A DNA stretch of 64,000 nt from Macropodus opercularis (GCA_030770545.1 JAUCMP010000033.1:492851-556850); one strand, 5' to 3'. Positions 11,736 to 23,041 are shown, counted from the stretch's first letter. Translations and numbers: made by a program. Notes: generated by a model not told the origin, from the sequence alone.

Positions 11736-14082
11736 GAACATTATGATGAAGAGAACAAGCAGTGAACAGAGATCAGTCCCATGAACAGCAGGAGCAGTAG
11801 ACTTGTGGTCATTGCAAATGCAGGTCATGTCTTTGCTGTAAATATTTTTTATGAGACACCTGACTGGTAGTTATTAATTATTTTCTTTTAATTCAGTGAC
11901 ACTTAAATCTGCTCCTCATTTAATGATAGAACTCAGGTATCCTCAGGTACTTTGTGTCTCTCATGCAGCTTAGATTCACCCTTCCTATAGAGTGAAATGG
12001 CTACTGACGATGCAAGTGTATTACTCTAATTACTGCGTCGTACATCTGTCACCAAGCTGAGTGAGAAAGTTCTGAAAGCTACCAAGCTGCTGAACTCATC
12101 ACTAAATCTAAACAGCCTCACACCGTAGCAGAGATGTTGATACTGACCACCTGCAAAATGATCCTTAGAGATGCTTGGTCCTGGCGCCGTTAAGGAAAGA
12201 GCCCAAGACCCTCTACCAAATAAACTGACACTAGACATTACATCTGCTTCTTGTGGCATTTTTGATTGGTGGTGTGTTGTGTGGTTTTCTAGTGTAAAAC
12301 ATGTGCTGAGGCTCCAACAGGTTGGGAAACACAGTGTTAGGCTGACATTCATTTCAACCAATAGAAACTTAACTCAGGAGCTGAACCATAAAAGCTGGAG
12401 GTGGTGTTGTCACTGAGGAGACTTGACTTCAGAGTCAGAGTGTTCACACAGCAGTGACCCGTGGTTTTCTACTTTAAGCTGCAGTTCAAACGTGGACAGT
12501 GAGCGTTTGACAGAATTTTACAGTTGACAGCCTCATACACTTTGACTTTCATGCTGCTCTCAAGCTCATTTCTCAACAGTTAAGGCAACAGGACTCTGTT
12601 CAGAAACACCCTCCACTATACACACAGGCAGGTCAACAGTATGTCCAGCTACGCTGCCACAGCAACTCATTATTATGTACTGAACAGATTGTATCTATAG
12701 ATGACACAATATGAATCTACTTCCTCTACACATCAACATGGATAAATGACATCTACGTAAAGCATTAGTCACTTTTAACAAAAACTAACATGAAACAAAT
12801 AAAAGGAAATAGCAAAAAAAAGAAAAGAAAAAAAAGACAAATATAATTTTGTTAGAGCAAAGTGCAGGGTTGGCTTCCTCACTCAGATCACAGCAAATGT
12901 AGCCATATTCATGAGGCTGTTCATCCACTTCAACACGTTTCCTTTCTCTTTGCTCCATAGATCCTACACCACTGTTGGAGGCTCCAGCTGATCAACTTTA
13001 AGACTAAATGTTGTGCTGTTATCACAGTAGTGTTTGCGTTTATGTAGACATTTAGTTCTCAGAATGATGGAAGAGGAAAGAACTGACAATGTTTGTCTGT
13101 GTCATTCTTCTGCTGTAACTAATATATTTTCCCAAAACACATCTGAATATTTATTAGACATTTCAAAACATCAACAGTACAACATGTTAATATCTGTATA
13201 AAATAATTATGAACAAATTCAATGACACTCACAGATGATGTAAAGGTTTAAACATGTCAAAGCCCCTGAGGACGTGAGTTCACCTTTCTATAAACCAACC
13301 GTAGCCTGTGGTTGGTCCATCATCACTGTGACCACAAATGCATAGTTTCATCTAAATGAAGACTTTGGAATTTCCAACAACAGTCACTGTCATATCTGTC
13401 AGTCAGACAGGAAGTAATGTGCATATGATTATTATGAAACATAGCCTGTAAAAACAAAAGGACCAGTTTCATTCTATGAAATTAACAAATATTTTCCAAC
13501 GCGGAACAAATAACAGTGACTCAATGTTCACGTTTTACCTTTTGTCTCTTATGTCGCAATGTGTTGCGCTGACAAAGCTGCTTACTACATTTCCCATAAT
13601 CCTCACTCTCCGTTGCCGTAATACATTTTATAATTTGTGGCTAAGATAAATTGAATACATTTTCGCCAACATCACCATAACATTTAATTGTCACCTTTAC
13701 ATTTATCTTCCATCTGCCCTGACGTTTATTGGACGAAATGCACCTTGGGAACCATAGTTCACCGACTTCAGGAGGATACGCGTCGCTGATCGGCCTTTAT
13801 TCAGGTAAACACAGCTTGGACACGTTTCCTGATAGAAGGACTCTCTCGCTGAATGAGGCAACTCCACAAACGGCTTTGGTTTGACTTGACGGACAAATAG
13901 GAAAAAAATGCATGTTAACCTGCACCTTTTTCTTTTGCTAACGTTGCTTATATATATATAGACAGAGTCACGGTGAAACAAAACACGACCGTGATGTGAA
14001 AGTTTAATGCTGCAGTGTGTTACAAACACAGTCGGTGTCAGGCTGCAACTGGATACAAGATGGAACTGGCAGCGACTAAAAG
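11736..14082. other. Unique-looking intergenic or intronic DNA
   Basis: No supported gene. Open frames at 12026-12361 (-), 12171-12416 (+) and 13703-14215 (-) have no recognisable domains. An A-rich stretch lies near 12795-12840. One arm of an exact 43-bp inverted repeat lies at 12858-12900. A TATATATATA run is near 13948. Confidence 0.5.
12858..12900. repeat. 43-bp inverted repeat, left arm
   Basis: This 43-base stretch is the exact reverse complement of 18489-18531, about 5.6 kb away. The match stops sharply on both sides. The arms flank the candidate exon cluster. Origin unknown. Confidence 0.9.
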
Positions 14083-14199
14083 ACGAACCCAAGAAAACAT
14101 GAGCTTCAATTGCAGGAGGTGTTAGAAAACCACTCAGAGCTGGAAACAATGACTTTGGGACATTTAAACACGTTAAAGCAGCCACTGAGGAGAAGACAG
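14083..14199 (+). CDS. Candidate exon of an unidentified host gene (exon a)
   Basis: A 117-bp open segment of 39 codons, bounded by AG on the left and a GTGCAT donor on the right. The translation is charged and helix-like (contains KHELQLQEVLENHSELETM), as in a coiled coil. I do not recognise the protein. The phase at the right edge does not fit the best reading of exon b, so either an exon between them is missed or the frame of exon b is wrong. Confidence 0.35.
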
Positions 14200-14609
14200 G
14201 TGCATAATATACCATTATAAACTATACTGAAACCCAATTATTAATTCAGATGTTGAATGTTCATAGTTCATAGACCTCAGTTGGTCGTGACAGACGTCTG
14301 TTAGTCGTGTGCAGACGCTGTGACCCTGGGGAGCAGGAGGTGGAGGACGCCCCCATCTCTGCTGAACAGGTAGCATCACAACTAGAACCTCACACAACTG
14401 ATGTTCCCTGAATGAGTCGTTCTTCCAGTTCAGTGTCACTGATGAATTCTTTGCTGCAAATGGATCCAGGAAGTAGATTTTCTTCTGTCAGCATGTGAAC
14501 AAGGTGACTTGTATAAAACCTCTAAATATGAGTGTAACGTACATATTTATCTGCGTATTTGATCCTTTTCCCATCACTCGTCTCTGTTTATTAACAGCTT
14601 TCTCCACAG

Positions 14610-14699
14610 AGTCTTTCCTCCAGTTATTCATCGTACGTGGACCTCACAGCCTCAGCAGTGACACAGAAGAAACTCTTCCTCACTATAGGGACGTCAAAG
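14610..14699 (+). CDS. Candidate exon b, unidentified host gene
   Basis: A 90-bp segment after TTAACAGCTTTCTCCACAG and before a GTGATT donor. Two frames are open. The frame that passes one base (G) onward fits exon c and contains LSSDTEETLPHYRDVK. The phase-0 frame reads SSYSSYVDLTASAVTQ. I favour the first because it links to the next exon without a stop. Confidence 0.35.
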
Positions 14700-15167
14700 G
14701 TGATTCCACCGTTTCTGGCACAGTTCAGTCACATTAAACAGGAGACGGAGCAGCCTTTTATTTTGGCGACTTCTGCTTTGTTTAGCTCATTATCACCTGA
14801 GTGGTAGGTTTAATGCCCAGGTCAAACACTACCTCTACAGGAAAGTCTAAGAAGAGACGGAGGTGGAAACAGGTTGAGCAGAACAACTCTTCCATCTGTA
14901 GCAGGTCTTCAGGTCGACCTAGATCCTCTCAACTCACACCTGCTTTTGATTTGTAGTATTTTTGTCTGGGCAGTGATTCTGAGGTGGAATCAGGCTCATT
15001 TTGGAGAAACGCGTCTGGACTCTGTTTAGGACAGGTTCAGGTGTTAAAGCCTCATCTTTACTAACATACAGCAGGTCAGAACCTCAACCTTGATGGAAGC
15101 TGTCAGAAAATGTGAACTTTATAGGAGATAATGCAGAACTGAACCTGTTTGCTCACTGTGTTTACAG

Positions 15168-15250
15168 GAGGTGAACCTCAGCAGTGCGTCCTGTGCAGCC
15201 TGGAGATGCTGATGGATCAGGCCATGTTACCGGAACTCAGGTCTCAGCAG
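15168..15250 (+). CDS. Candidate exon c, unidentified host gene
   Basis: 83 bp between TTTACAG and the donor GTACAA. Only the frame that takes one base from the preceding exon is open (CVLCSLEMLMDQAMLPEL). It exits in phase 0, which is what exon d needs. Family not recognised. Confidence 0.45.
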
Positions 15251-15743
15251 GTACAAACCACCATCTGCCCTGTGTGACCCACTACCAGACATGTTAGAAG
15301 CAAAAAGAGAAACCTCGCACACAATGAGAAGCAAAACTAATATATTAATATTATGAAAATATAAATGAATATATGTATGTTGTTGTTAACCCAGTCAAAG
15401 TCAAAATACCCCCATGATGTGGAAGCTGATAGTTTGGTCCTACTGGCTATTTAGCAGCTTTGCTTTCTTGGCCTCACTAGAAACATGTGTGACAGGTGCA
15501 GAGGTTCACTCACTGCCAGATAAACTGATTTAATATGAAACTGCATTTGTTATGTTCTCCTTATCAGAAAACACAGACAGTGAACTAACTGTGAGATGAC
15601 CTGCTGCATGTTATCAGGTGAGTGAATTCAGATCATGTGAGTTGGTCAGACTAGTTTTTTTAGATTAGTCTCTGCTGCATTTGCTTGTGAGCTGACGGAG
15701 CTGATGTGGCTGTTTGTTAGCTCTGCCTTTATTCTCTGTCCAG

Positions 15744-15861
15744 ACGTGGGGTCCTCCACAGGAGGACGCGTCCAGTCCGTACGTCCAGTCCTTCCTGTCC
15801 TCAGTGGACCAGCTCATCAGTCATCTGAGGCAACATGGAGAGAAAGTGGCAGCTGCTGCAG
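15744..15861 (+). CDS. Candidate exon d, unidentified host gene
   Basis: 118 bp after the strong acceptor TTTATTCTCTGTCCAG, with donor GTGGAC. Phase-0 entry gives 39 open codons including PYVQSFLSSVDQLISHLRQ, ending in an alanine run and one leftover G. A +1-frame reading after 15835 (ERKWQLLQVDLPDVISQL, to a GTAGAA donor near 15910) is also open and could be an alternative 3' end of this exon. Confidence 0.45.
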
Positions 15862-16161
15862 GTGGACCTCCCTGATGTCATCAGTCAGCTGAGCTACACC
15901 TCTGCAGGTAGAATGGACAACCACACTGTCCCAGGATCAGTTGCTGCAGCATTTAGTTTAAGTCTAGTTGCATGTTGGAGGACCCTGTCGATGTTTGGTT
16001 TACATCTTGAGATGGATGTCACTGGATGATCCCACTTTGACCATCCATAGCTGGTGAAGGGAGAAGGCCGATAATGTTGGCCCATCAGTGGAGTTGGAGC
16101 ATTGGAAGTGATGCACGATCACCCTTGTGGTGTCTGTTTATCTGGAAATCAAACCCTAAAG

Positions 16162-16288
16162 CTGTCCTGGGCGTTATTCAGGAGGCAGTGAAGCGCCCTG
16201 ATGTGAAATGGACTCTGCTCAGGGAGGTGGTGAAGTCCAGAGTCCAGCAAACTGGAGAGAACTGGTCAGGTTTGAATCCACTCCAAAT
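16162..16288 (+). CDS. Candidate exon e, unidentified host gene
   Basis: 127 bp. The acceptor is weak (CCCTAAAG) but the donor is a textbook GTAAGT. With the G from exon d, the frame is open for its whole length and contains VLGVIQEAVKRPDVKWTLL. It leaves two bases, exactly the phase the next exon requires. Confidence 0.45.
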
Positions 16289-16631
16289 GTAAGTTAAGAT
16301 GGAAGAGGACTTTCCTTCACACCACCTACATGTTACATGTTTCCACCAACTGGCCGCTGGATCGTTTTAGGACAGAGACATCACTGTTGTGTAAGTATCT
16401 TTACACCCTGGATAAGTTCGTCAGACCACTGGAGAAATACACTTGGTAAATACAGAGTTTTAAAATGTCTCTGGACTCAAACCAGTGACAAAACCTGTTG
16501 CTTGTAATCGAACAGAACAGTCAGAATCCATGCGAGTCCTCGCCCTGTTTACGTCTGACACAGAAAACTGGTTTTAGGTGAACAGAGGCTGTTGGTGACT
16601 CTCTGACCTTCCCTCCTCTGTGACAGACCAG

Positions 16632-16790
16632 CATGATGAAGCACGTTCCCGCCCTGATGAGCAGCATCGGGATGATACCACCGTCTCGTCCGAGGACGAC
16701 CTCTGTGCTGCCCAAGGTCACCAACCAGATGATCAGAACCTGCAGGAGCTACCTGTCGCAGGGCGTGACCTGGATCTGGGACCACAGCAG
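16632..16790 (+). CDS. Candidate exon f, unidentified host gene
   Basis: 159 bp between CAGACCAG and the donor GTACAG. Entered in the phase supplied by exon e, it is open throughout: KHVPALMSSIGMIPPSRP, then a conserved-looking segment ending in WIWDHS. It is the most gene-like exon of the set. No family recognised; a search of the joined exons c-f would decide identity. Confidence 0.5.
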
Positions 16791-16893
16791 GTACAGAGAA
16801 CTCAGATGTGTCTAGACTGAGTGAAGCAGAAGAGACAGAATATAAATGGAATAGAACAGAATGAGGCCTTTTACCTGACGGCGTGTCTTTAAG

Positions 16894-16999
16894 GCCAGTG
16901 CTGCTGTCGTCTGATCGTGGACCAGAGGAGCTTCCAGACGCTCAGAGACGAGCTGAGAGATCCCTGAAGACACACAGCTTGACTTCAGCTGAACACTGA
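16894..16999 (+). CDS. Candidate terminal exon g (alternative end 1)
   Basis: After acceptor GTGTCTTTAAG, the frame from exon f stays open for 34 codons (RGPEELPDAQRRAERSLK) and ends at TGA 16997-16999. It may be a true 3' end, or intron sequence that happens to be open; the alternative route is 17254-17389 and onward. Confidence 0.3.
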
Positions 17000-17253
17000 G
17001 CACCGACTCCTGGAAATCAGCTTTGTCCTCCCTGTCTTCAGTGAGAACTACATCTTCAGTCATCCAGGTGAAGCTGCGTCAAAGTTGAGTCAGCTGGACT
17101 TCGTTTAGAGTAGACACGTTTCTGAATCTATCCAAGAAGCTTCTTCAGGCTGAGGAAAGTTGGCCAGAGACCACACATTTATCCTGCCACTTCCCTTCAC
17201 TCCTGTAAAGAACAGACTCATTCTGTGGTCTAAGGACTGAGGGCAGTGAGTAG

Positions 17254-17389
17254 GCGTGAACTCTCAACTCCTGTGACTCCTCCAACCATCAGTCATGATG
17301 TGCTGAGTGTGTCTCTGTTTGTGGACGGGACGGCCTTCGAGCCCCAGACTCCAACAGTCAGCAGAGTTTCAGCAAAGTTTAGGGAGAAT
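17254..17389 (+). CDS. Candidate exon g' (alternative path)
   Basis: 136 bp after AGTGAGTAG, also in the phase left by exon f, with a convincing open reading (ISHDVLSVSLFVDGTAFEP) that exits in phase 0 at a weak GTTGTT donor. Phase 0 is what the small exon at 17559 needs. Confidence 0.35.
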
Positions 17390-17558
17390 GTTGTTCATTA
17401 CTAAACAGATTCTCTGCTGTCACCTTATGATCTGTTCTCTCTTCTGTAGAATACAAAGTGCAGTGTTGTTGTTGGTCGGTGCCTCTTGCAGTGTGGCCTT
17501 GTGAGCAGCACCTGAGTCTCTCCTGCAGATCCTCAACCTTCCTTCTTGTCCTTTTCAG

Positions 17559-17594
17559 AAAACTCTGGACTTGACGATGACACTGAGACAGTCT
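17559..17594 (+). CDS. Candidate micro-exon h
   Basis: 36 bp (12 codons, KTLDLTMTLRQS) between CTTGTCCTTTTCAG and a GTGAGT donor. Both splice sites are strong, and it is in phase 0 on both sides. Confidence 0.4.
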
Positions 17595-18173
17595 GTGAGT
17601 TCACCTCAGGTTGCTCTGCTTACTCTACCCCTCAGTAATGTCCATGTGTCCACAGTGCCTCCATGCTAACAGCCTCCTCACACCACTTTGGCTGCAATGA
17701 TTCTGAAACATTCTAGATGCTGAAAGATTCATTCTTCAGTTTGCAACACGATGCAGAATGAATGAGATGTCGTGGGTTTTGCTGATTAGTGTTGTCATCC
17801 TCCATCTATAGATTGTATTCACTCAGCAGCAGGACCGTTATGGATACACAAGCAGAACAGAAGTAGACACACGATGAGCACAAAACTCTGACCTGGCTGC
17901 AGAGTTGAGGCTCATCTTTATGGATCGACCTGCAGGACACACACATTATTTTTTTGTACCCTGTTAATGCAGGTGTTGCATGTGTCTAAGTCTCATCCAT
18001 CTTTCTCCTGTCTTCACGAGTCAAGGTGTGGAAAAAAATCATGCACGATTTTAAAAGTTATTTGAAGTCTGAGATTGTTGAACAATACTGAAAATAAAAC
18101 ACTAAAATGCTGAAGTAGAGGAAATCAGTATTAAACGTGTGGTTTGTGTGTAATGTTATTTCTCTTCTCTCAG

Positions 18174-18212
18174 GTTTTCTTCAACTCCAACCTCTCCGAC
18201 AGTCGAGGGTGA
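18174..18212 (+). CDS. Candidate last coding exon i
   Basis: Follows a strong polypyrimidine acceptor (TTATTTCTCTTCTCTCAG). Phase-0 entry from the micro-exon gives VFFNSNLSDSRG and a TGA. Another frame is open to about 18353 (DDVDAFDEVMQHISYLN), so the true phase is uncertain. Confidence 0.35.
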   Translation, partial: VFFNSNLSDSRG

Positions 18213-18839
18213 TGACGTTGATGCCTTTGACGAGGTCATGCAGCACATCTCCTACTTGAACTCGCATCAGTTCCCAACCCCTGCATCACCTTCACATCTC
18301 CACCACCTCAAGGAAGTAGCAGAGGCCTCTTGGCATCTGTGCCAAACACTCTAATCTGATCATTTAGTTTCATTTCAGGTTTGTATAAATTCAGCAGTGA
18401 CTCTCCTCAACCCCATCTTCTCTCTCCCTCTCTCTGACACAGCGTAGTGTGCTCATCGCCAGATTGTTGGTTTGTATTCGTTATACTTACATTTGCTGTG
18501 ATCTGAGTGAGGAAGCCAACCCTGCACTTTGTTTTCTCAGACATGAGGCTTCAGGTTTCCTGTGAATATTCTTGCTCAGTGCTTTTAGATCTGTTTGGCG
18601 CTAAGCTCACATGTAGCTTTGACTTGAGTTTTCCTGGCTTGTAGTCCACTGTACAACGAGATGCCTCTAGCAAATGGATGCATTTCTTCTTTTAGTGCAT
18701 GAGAATATTTGAAAAGTCATACATGTAGAGAACAATTTGTTTTAACAGATTTTATAAATCTCAACAAACCCATGTAATTAGTCAGTGTGTTGGTGGAGGC
18801 GAACTCAACAGGGTTGTTGGGGTCACAGATGCTACATGG
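18213..18839. other. Probable 3' flank of candidate gene
   Basis: Unique-looking sequence without a supported gene. It holds the right arm of the 43-bp inverted repeat (18489-18531) and ends at the truncated gypsy element. I find no target-site duplication or 3' LTR at that junction. Confidence 0.45.
18489..18531. repeat. 43-bp inverted repeat, right arm
   Basis: Exact reverse complement of 12858-12900 with no mismatch over 43 bases. Flanks on both sides are unrelated. Confidence 0.9.
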
Positions 18840-18853
18840 TGTAAACAAGACAA

Positions 18854-18970
18854 GATCCAGGACCGCTCCTCCGGTCCGTAGCCCTCCCAGTCGACCAGGT
18901 ATTGAAGCCCCCGACCTCTCCGGCGGGAGCTGATGATACGGTGCACAGTATACGCAGGTGCTCCGTCGAT
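18854..18970 (-). pseudogene. Chromodomain at gypsy integrase C-terminus
   Basis: The minus-strand reading contains YTVHRII, GLQYLVDWEGYG and PEERSWI, the hallmark aromatic and acidic pattern of a chromodomain (W-E-G-Y and the ERSW turn). In chromoviruses it is fused to integrase and guides insertion to modified chromatin. It is out of frame with the upstream integrase ORF, because of an indel near the CT-rich run at about 18975-18990. Coding sequence ends soon after, at the truncation. Confidence 0.8.
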
Positions 18971-20448
18971 AAGTCGAGGAGGAGGAGGGGGTCGGTGGGC
19001 AGGGAATAATGCGCTGGAGCTGGACTGGCTTAATACGAGACACGTGAAATGTCGGATGGATTCTCAGGGGTCCTGGCAGCCGGAGGCGAACCGCGGCAGG
19101 GTTGATGATCTTGGAGAATGGGAACGGACCTATGAAACGTGGAGCTAATTTAGGAGAGCGTACCTTTAAGGGGATGTCCCGAGTGGATAACCAGACTCGC
19201 TGACCCACGGTGTAGTGGGGCGCAGGTCGTCGATGAAGGTTGGCTCGGTGTTCGTAGGTAGAGACAGAGGAAATTAGGGCCTGCCGTGCCTGTCTCCAGG
19301 CCAGATGGCATCGGCGAGCAGAGGCTGCTGCTGATGGTACTGTGGACTGCCTGAACTGTGGTTCAAAGAGTGGCGGCTGGTAGCCGTAAACTACATAGAA
19401 CGGGGAAAAACCCTGTTGCCGAGGAGACGAGGGAGTTATGGGCATACTCAGCCCATGTTAGTTCCTCTGCCCAGGCGGTGGAGTTGTTAGCCGCGAGATG
19501 ACGGAGGCTAACCTCCAGCTCCTGATTTAATCTCTCTGTCTGCCCGTTGGTCTGTGGATGATGCCCTGAAGAGAGGCTGATCTTAATTCCCAGGGACTTA
19601 CAAGACTCCGCCCAGAAGCGGGACGCAAACTGTGGACCACGGTCGGAGACGATGTCCTCTGGGATTCCGTGGAGGCGGACCACGTTGTCCGTCAGGAGGC
19701 GAGCTGTCTCGGGAGCTGAGGGGAGTTTGTGCAGGGCTACGAAGTGTGCCATCTTAGAAAATCGATCTATTATGGACAGGATGACAGTTTTACCTTTTGA
19801 GGGGGGCAGACCCGTGACAAACTCCATTGCAATGTGTGACCATGGCCTCCGTGGGATTGGAAGGGGGCGGAGAAGTCCGGCAGGAGGTTGATTGGACGTT
19901 TTGACCCTAGCACAGGAGTCGCATGCAGAGATGTAATCCTTGGTGTCAAGTCGGATAGAGGGCCACCAGAACCTCTGGGACAGAATGTGCAGAGTATGGG
20001 AAAAACCTGGATGAACGGAGAGACGAGAGTTATGACAGAGTTGCAGTACCTTGGAGCGGAAGAGACAATGTTCGGGACAGGCGTCTGGGATAGGATGGTT
20101 CAGTGATGCCAGTCGGACCTCCTCCTCCAAGGCTAGCCGAGCCGCGCCTAGACGAACTGAGGTGGGAAGGATAAACTTCCCATGGTCCGTATCGCCCGTG
20201 GTGGAGAATAGCCTTGAAAGTGCATCCGCCTTGTTGTTCTCGGACCCTGGGCGAAAAGAAAGGGAAAAGGAGAAACGCTCGAAAAAAATGGCCCACCTGG
20301 CCTGCCTTGAATTCAGACTCTTTGCTGATCTGAGGTATTCCAGGTTCTTGTGGTCTGTGAGCACTGTAAACTGGTGCTTGGCGCCCTCAAGCCAATGCCG
20401 CCATTCTGCAAGGGCGAGCTTAACTGCTAACAGTTCCCTGTTCCCCAC
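18971..20448 (-). pseudogene. Gypsy RNase H end and integrase
   Basis: From 20448 down: the RNase H C-terminal part (TDHKNLEYL; later NNKADALSR), then the integrase zinc region (WWPS, CDSCARVK), then the catalytic core. The core shows SDRGPQF and the glutamate of GQTERLNQELE. The first catalytic aspartate, normally in a WSHIAMDF context, is a glutamate here (AMEF, about 19823-19831). A frameshift in an A/T-rich homopolymer near 19405 separates the catalytic core from the C-terminal part (YGYQPPLF to HVSRIKPV, 18990-19440). Confidence 0.88.
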
Positions 20449-20600
20449 CTCGTAATTTCTCTCAGAGTCCGACAGTTTTCGAGAGAAGAAAGCGCACGGA
20501 TGGAGCCTAGATCTAGTCTCGACCTCTGAGAGAGGACAGCTCCTACCCCGCAGACGGAGGCGTCCACCTCTACCACGAATGGGAGGTCAGGGTCGGGAGG
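20449..20600 (-). pseudogene. Gypsy RNase H N-terminal part
   Basis: Reads PDPDLPFVVEVDASVCGVGA, the start of a Ty3/gypsy RNase H with its first catalytic aspartate (VDAS). The frame then shifts near 20500 into that of the downstream ORF. This part directly abuts the left copy of the GTAAG target duplication of the nested retrovirus. Confidence 0.85.
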
Positions 20601-20605
20601 GTAAG
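20601..20605. repeat. Target-site duplication GTAAG, left
   Basis: GTAAG immediately precedes the TGTTGGG end of the retrovirus. The same five bases follow its other end at 30077-30081. This marks a clean retroviral integration into the gypsy pol gene. Confidence 0.95.
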
Positions 20606-21165
20606 TGTTGGGTCTAACCTGCCAACACTTAAACAATCGCAGAGACACCTGACACATGAAGACAAACTCGAGAATCTCAGCTTCTTTTACTCGTGCACGA
20701 GGGGAGCCTCTCTGAACACAACAACTTAGTGGCCAGCTGGAGAACTCCAAACTCCTCTCTCGCACACAGGTCTTTTATTGAGATCAGTATGAAAGTCACT
20801 CCTTCTACATCTGGTGCAATAAAGTCCATATATGGTAGATAACATATACATAGGTTGTGAAGCTTCCTCCTTTGATGCAGGCGGTTGAGACCCCCTTTCC
20901 CAAACACTACAAGTCGTAAAAGATGCATGCAGGCATAGCAAGATAGTGGACAGCTCCATGTGGTGTCAGATACCTATGGAGCCGTTAAGCAATAAATGTG
21001 GTCTGCAAAACCTCCTCCTGACATAGGTGGTAAAACCACTCTCCTCTAATACTAGAAATCGTTGCATGTTTATAAAAGTAAAAGCAAGAGAAGGTTGCAG
21101 GTCACAGAGACACAGACAGGACCAAACACAGAGAGGACAATGCTTATGCTCCATATCCTCTAACA
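20606..21165 (-). repeat. Retroviral 3' LTR (560 bp)
   Basis: On the minus strand it begins TGTTAGAGG and ends CCCAACA. It matches 29517-30076 along its length, with local differences (for example CTGACACATGAAG here against CTGCACAAGAAAG, and a replaced segment near 20790-20830). It carries an AATAAA at 20774-20779 on the minus strand. Confidence 0.95.
20774..20779 (-). promoter_or_regulatory. Polyadenylation signal in 3' LTR
   Basis: AATAAA on the minus strand, about 390 nt from the U3 start. It is conserved in the other LTR at 29683-29688. Expected to define the R/U5 region. Confidence 0.7.
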
Positions 21166-21186
21166 ATCCCTCCTGTCTGTCCTCCT
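21166..21186 (-). promoter_or_regulatory. Polypurine tract next to 3' LTR
   Basis: The minus strand reads AGGAGGACAGACAGGAGGG followed by AT, directly before the LTR TG. It is purine-rich with two interruptions, in the position of the primer for plus-strand DNA synthesis. Confidence 0.65.
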
Positions 21187-21317
21187 GTGTACCCTGGGCA
21201 AGAAAAAAACTTTAACATTATATACATGAATAGCAAACACAATCTGCACGAATCATCATCAGACACATTCCACTTGATCTCTCATTTTCGGAACATGCAT
21301 CATACATCAGGCATTGA

Positions 21318-23041
21318 TTATTCTGCTATGTCGATTAGGGAGATACACTCTTCCCGCTCGTCATCCTCGTAGATCTCTTTCTCCAGTTCCAGTTGTTGGA
21401 TTGTGAACTGCTGTGACACTGCCGTTTCAGCACTCTTCACAATGAGGCTACGGAGACAGGGTATAACACAACAGGCCGAGAACAGAAATAGAAGCAATAC
21501 TATCCCTATTGCAGTAAGGAAAGTCACAATAGTAGACTTCCATTGCCCAAACATTGAATCAAACCTCTTCCCCCATGGATTTTCAACTCCAGAGTTTCGT
21601 GCCAATTCTTCCTTCAGACTTTTCAGGTTCTTTAGAGCGATGCTGACTGAACCGCCTGGAGCTGTGTTGTTTGGAATAAAAGTACAACATTCATCACCGA
21701 ACATAACACACAGTCCTCCTTTCTCTGCTAACAACATGTCAACTCCCATACGGGTCTGCCATGCCATTAGAGAGGTAGGTGCCAGTTGTTCAGCCAGTCC
21801 TCTCATCCCATTGTGAGTAATGTTGACAAATCTCTGCTGATTGTAATAAATGTAATTAATCCATTCAGTGTTCTTAGCTACTTCAGCTATGGGGCCCATA
21901 AATGGAATAGCTAATGTGAAGCCTCCTTTAACTTCATCCCGTGCTTTAAACTCATGTGGAATACCTCGTGGTTGCCCAATAGAGTCCAGGTAGACGGTGC
22001 TCAAACTCATTTGAGCTCTGATATCAATGTTACGCCGACTCCTGTCTGTTTGTTGTTCTCTTCCTACGTGTATGTCACTTGTGAGAAACATTACTTGCGT
22101 GCAGGTGCCAGTCCAGTCTGTCGGTAAAGTCTGTCTGGGAGCTCCTCCACACATCCACCACACGTCGGCAATCTCCCATGCCAGTCGGTCGAAATCCCTG
22201 GTATGGAGGTGCCCTTGGTATACCTGCAACGTTGTAGTAGGTGAGGTTGTTCCGTTTCTCGATATGCTCGGTCCAACCCGTTCCAATGGGCTTCCCCCAT
22301 GTCTTGGTTCTGTCCGTCACATTCCATGTGGTGGTGCAGGTTGGAAATTCTCCCAGTCGCTGTCCCTTTCCTGACCTGTGAAAACTCTCAAACGTACAGT
22401 TTGCACAAACCCCACTGGCCGGGAACTCCCCAGATTTACTAGTTGTTCTCTGTATGGGTTCCCCTGTAGGCCACTTGGGATCTATAGATTCACATACTGT
22501 CCAAATGCGTCTAGATATGTTGTACACATTAAAGTAAATGTTTTTCCTGCTAGTCCCAGTACTGCTCTCATTGTACAGGGTACTTCACAATATTTTTGTT
22601 AAACTGGACTCTAGGGATGTAGTCCTTTAGTGGAGTTCCTGTGACTTGAGCGGTTAGTCGAATACTGCAAGAATCCTCTGACACCAGCTCCCTGTCTCGA
22701 GCTTCTTGATAACAGGAATGTGTGTCATAAGGAAAAGGAACAATAGACAGTTGTGGTCGCGCCTTGGCACAGATCACACAAGACCCTTCAGTAATTGTCT
22801 TGGCCGTATAGTTGGTATATGCCAGCCATAGATTACCATCTGGATTGTCCTTGAGGTAGTCCCGTGCTGCCTCCCATGCGTCCCAGTCTCTGATGGCTCG
22901 GCTCGGACGATGCAAGATGACCTTCCCTGGAGATCCCTGCCCCGGTAAGAGACCATCTTCCCACAGCAACAGAGTCACTATAGCTATCGCAGCTACAGTT
23001 CCAGCAATTACCACTGCACACAGCTTAACCCTCGACATCAT
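21318..23041 (-). pseudogene. Retroviral envelope (env), frameshifted
   Basis: Three overlapping minus-strand frames (23041-22568, 22527-22075, 22286-21318) make up one env gene with at least two frameshifts, near 22550 and 22150-22280. The first part has a hydrophobic signal segment near residues 7-27. The middle has N-glycosylation sites (NCT, NVT). The last part (322 codons) has WWMCGG at residues 43-48, an RSRR furin-type site at 82-85, an immunosuppressive-like segment followed by CX6CC at 193-201, and a membrane span at about 251-279. The CX6CC links it to gamma-type envelopes. No intact product can be made. Confidence 0.88.

Noticed and set aside
12026..12416. Overlapping 111- and 81-codon ORFs on opposite strands
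   Set aside because: Composition is unconvincing, there is no homology signal, and the surroundings look noncoding.
13703..14215. 170-codon minus-strand ORF in unique DNA
   Set aside because: No recognisable domain, low-complexity runs (SVYIYIS), and it overlaps the better-supported + strand exon at 14083-14199.
9701..18840. tRNA or other structured RNA genes in the unique region
   Set aside because: No convincing A/B box pair or cloverleaf was seen by eye. A tRNAscan/Infernal run would be decisive.
18933..19148. + strand ORFs over the gypsy integrase (also 19652-20106 and 20051-20455)
   Set aside because: Antisense shadows of clearly recognisable minus-strand pol sequence.
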